7,017 nt of DNA from CAYPHJ01 sp964410485. GTDB lineage: Bacteria > Desulfobacterota > Binatia > UBA9968. The translations under genes were made by a program, and so were the position numbers. Under the pieces are notes generated by a model that was not told the DNA's origin, did not search any database, and saw nothing but the letters and a program-made list of their open reading frames with translations. The DNA lies in the NCBI GenBank assembly GCA_964410485.1, contig CAYPHJ010000166.1, forward strand, positions 1-7,017. Direction: 5' to 3'. Below, piece after piece: positions 5,725 to 7,017 of this stretch; the first letter of the stretch is position 1; the number at the start of each line of letters is the position of its first letter.

Positions 5725-6825
5725 ATGGTTAGCGTCAAATTCGATCGGGTCACCAAGGTCCTGGGGCATTCCAAGGCGGTTGACGGACTCACTCTGGAGA
5801 TACAACCGGGAGAATTGTTCTTTCTCCTGGGGCCGTCTGGATGCGGTAAAACAACTGCGCTACGTCTCGTGGCAGGTTTTTACATTCCGGAGGAGGGACA
5901 CATTTTCTTTGACGGAAGCGATCAGAGCCGGGTACCTCCGCACAGGCGCAACACGGGCATGGTATTTCAGAACTACGCGCTCTGGCCCCACATGGACGTT
6001 TGGAACAACGTTGCCTATGGACTGAAGATGCGGCGGGTGTCACAGGAGGAGAAGAATACACGCGTGGGGCGCGCTCTTGAGATCGTGCAAATGCAAGATT
6101 TCGCGCAGCGCCTGCCCAATCAACTCTCGGGGGGGCAGCAGCAGCGAATCGCACTCGCCCGGGCACTGGTTATCGAACCGGATGTCGTCCTGCTGGACGA
6201 GCCGCTTTCTAATCTGGATGCCAAGCTTCGCCTCGAAATGCGCGACCAGATCAAGGAGATCCATCGCCGAATAGGACGCACGATGATCTACGTCACCCAC
6301 GATCAAGCCGAGGCCCTCTCTATGGCTGATCGCATTGCCGTAATGCGTCACGGGCGGGTCGTTCAGGTAGGGACGCCGCGCGAGCTCTACACGCGGCCCG
6401 AATCTGCCTTCGTCGCGGATTTCATTGGCGGAACCAATCTGCTCGCGGGGACATTGCAAGAACGAGACGACCTTTTGATGGTCAAAACTCGGCTCGGGAT
6501 GCTGCACGGCTCCAACGGCAATCGCGCGCTGGCTCCGGGCGATCCGGTGATCTGCTCGCTCCGGCCTGAGTCTCTGAGACTATCATCGGCCAGAGAGCCC
6601 CAGCCACAGCCTGCGGCGCAAATGAACCGACTCACGGCTGAAGTGCAAAGCATCATGTACCTCGGGGACAGCGAGCAATACTCCTTACGCGCCGAGGATG
6701 GAACACTGCTGCACGCGGTGGAACACAATCCCGCGGCGAGAAACGCAGAGATTGGCGATCACGTCACAGTGCAAATCGATCCTCGCGATGTCATCGTCTT
6801 ACCGCACGAGGATCTCGATGATTAG
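5725..6825 (+). CDS. ABC transporter ATP-binding protein, MalK/PotA/FbpC type
   Basis: A 366-residue importer ATPase that would energise uptake from the cytoplasmic side. The nucleotide-binding domain is complete: Walker A GPSGCGKT (36-43), Q-loop Gln82 in VFQNYALWPH, signature LSGGQQQ (134-140), Walker B VVLLDEP with catalytic Glu159, D-loop SNLD (162-165) and switch His192 in VTHDQAEA. The phrases RVVQVGTPRELYTRP and FIGGTNLL mark the border to a C-terminal TOBE-like regulatory domain (about 240-360), as in MalK, PotA and FbpC; total length is normal for these. The A-loop position usually held by an aromatic residue appears to be Leu13 (TKVLGHSKAV). The gene starts 14 nt after the binding-protein stop, with AAGGG at 5710-5714 before ATG 5725; a TTG at 5707, overlapping that stop, is an alternative. 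It is clearly the partner of the binding protein, but no permease gene is visible. The substrate is inferred only from the neighbour. Confidence 0.95.
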   Translation: MVSVKFDRVTKVLGHSKAVDGLTLEIQPGELFFLLGPSGCGKTTALRLVAGFYIPEEGHIFFDGSDQSRVPPHRRNTGMVFQNYALWPHMDVWNNVAYGLKMRRVSQEEKNTRVGRALEIVQMQDFAQRLPNQLSGGQQQRIALARALVIEPDVVLLDEPLSNLDAKLRLEMRDQIKEIHRRIGRTMIYVTHDQAEALSMADRIAVMRHGRVVQVGTPRELYTRPESAFVADFIGGTNLLAGTLQERDDLLMVKTRLGMLHGSNGNRALAPGDPVICSLRPESLRLSSAREPQPQPAAQMNRLTAEVQSIMYLGDSEQYSLRAEDGTLLHAVEHNPAARNAEIGDHVTVQIDPRDVIVLPHEDLDD

Positions 6826-6841
6826 CTTTTCGACCATCCTG

Positions 6842-6960
6842 GCAGGTTGCTGAAAAAAGATTCGGAATGCTTCGACAGACTCAGCATGAACGGAAAATCC
6901 CTACTCATTTCAAGTTCCTCTCCGTTCGAAGGGTGAACGGAGAGTTTTTCAGCAGCCTGC
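6842..6960. repeat. Inverted-repeat element (MITE- or REP-like)
   Basis: The ends are 16-bp inverted repeats: GCAGGTTGCTGAAAAA (6842-6857) against TTTTTCAGCAGCCTGC (6945-6960), matching at 15 of 16. Inside, CTTCGA...GAACGGA (6870-6894) is mirrored by TCCGTTC-GAAG (6921-6931), as if the right copy had lost 14 nt. No reading frame or transposase lies inside. From memory, closely similar TTCGACAGGCTCAGCATGAACGG and TTTTTCAGCAGCCTGC elements are scattered in many environmental proteobacterial and NC10-type genomes; that recollection needs a search. Its position just behind an operon is typical of such repeats. Confidence 0.75.
6918..6949 (+). terminator. Rho-independent terminator of the transporter operon
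   Basis: CTCTCCGTTC (6918-6927) and GAACGGAGAG (6935-6944) form a perfect 10-bp stem with a 7-nt loop, followed directly by five T (6945-6949). It lies about 90 nt after the ATPase stop codon and inside the repeat element, so the repeat probably supplies the terminator of the 3305-6825 unit. Confidence 0.75.
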
Positions 6961-7017
6961 TAGGGGTCGAATCTAAACAAGCTTTCTCCAGTTGTTTGGG
7001 ATTTTAATGTTTCGCGA

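Noticed and set aside
6040..6507. 155-codon minus-strand open frame
   Set aside because: It is antisense to the signature, Walker B and switch region of the ATPase gene and is a shadow.
7007..7017. ATG at 7007 as the start of a further gene, perhaps the missing permease
   Set aside because: Only about three codons are visible and no good ribosome binding site precedes it.

Overview
The window is ordinary chromosome from a Gram-negative-type bacterium of medium-high GC. All six well-supported genes lie on the + strand. Two of them carry Sec signal peptides that imply a periplasm. The protein set is an ABC substrate-binding protein of the iron/phosphonate type, a DsbA-like oxidoreductase with a SurA-like front half, a metallo-beta-lactamase-fold hydrolase and an ACT-domain protein. 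Together with the downstream repeat, it reminds me of uncultured soil lineages (deltaproteobacteria/Binatia, NC10, Rokubacteria, Tectomicrobia). This placement is an impression from family resemblance, not a computed result.

Layout: (1) 93-536 encodes a small tandem ACT-domain protein with a strong ribosome binding site. (2) 537-1130 has no convincing gene. (3) 1131-2198 encodes an exported SurA-N-like/DsbA-like fusion with a CPFC active site. (4) 2199-2506 holds a near-perfect 13-bp inverted repeat, a small terminator-like hairpin and a possible promoter. (5) 2507-2998 encodes a UspA-fold-like protein without the usual ATP-binding glycine motif. (6) 2999-3304 has several hairpins and a possible 20-codon mini-ORF. 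(7) 3305-4216 encodes an MBL-fold hydrolase. (8) 4271-5710 encodes a family-1 extracellular solute-binding protein with an unusual C-terminal membrane anchor. (9) 5725-6825 encodes a MalK/PotA/FbpC-type ABC ATPase. (10) 6842-6960 is an inverted-repeat element that contains a perfect 10-bp terminator hairpin.

Functional reading: the last three genes probably form one transcription unit (54-nt gap, then 14-nt gap) that ends at the hairpin near 6949. The binding protein and ATPase are two parts of an importer, probably for ferric iron or a small organic anion. No permease lies between or directly after them, so it must be encoded elsewhere. The first three genes each have their own strong Shine-Dalgarno and sizeable flanking gaps, so they look like separate transcription units. 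I see no phage genes, transposase, CRISPR array, tRNA or rRNA, and nothing that convincingly forms a new multi-gene system. The most notable points are the membrane-anchored binding protein without a permease, the chaperone-oxidoreductase fusion, and the two inverted-repeat structures.
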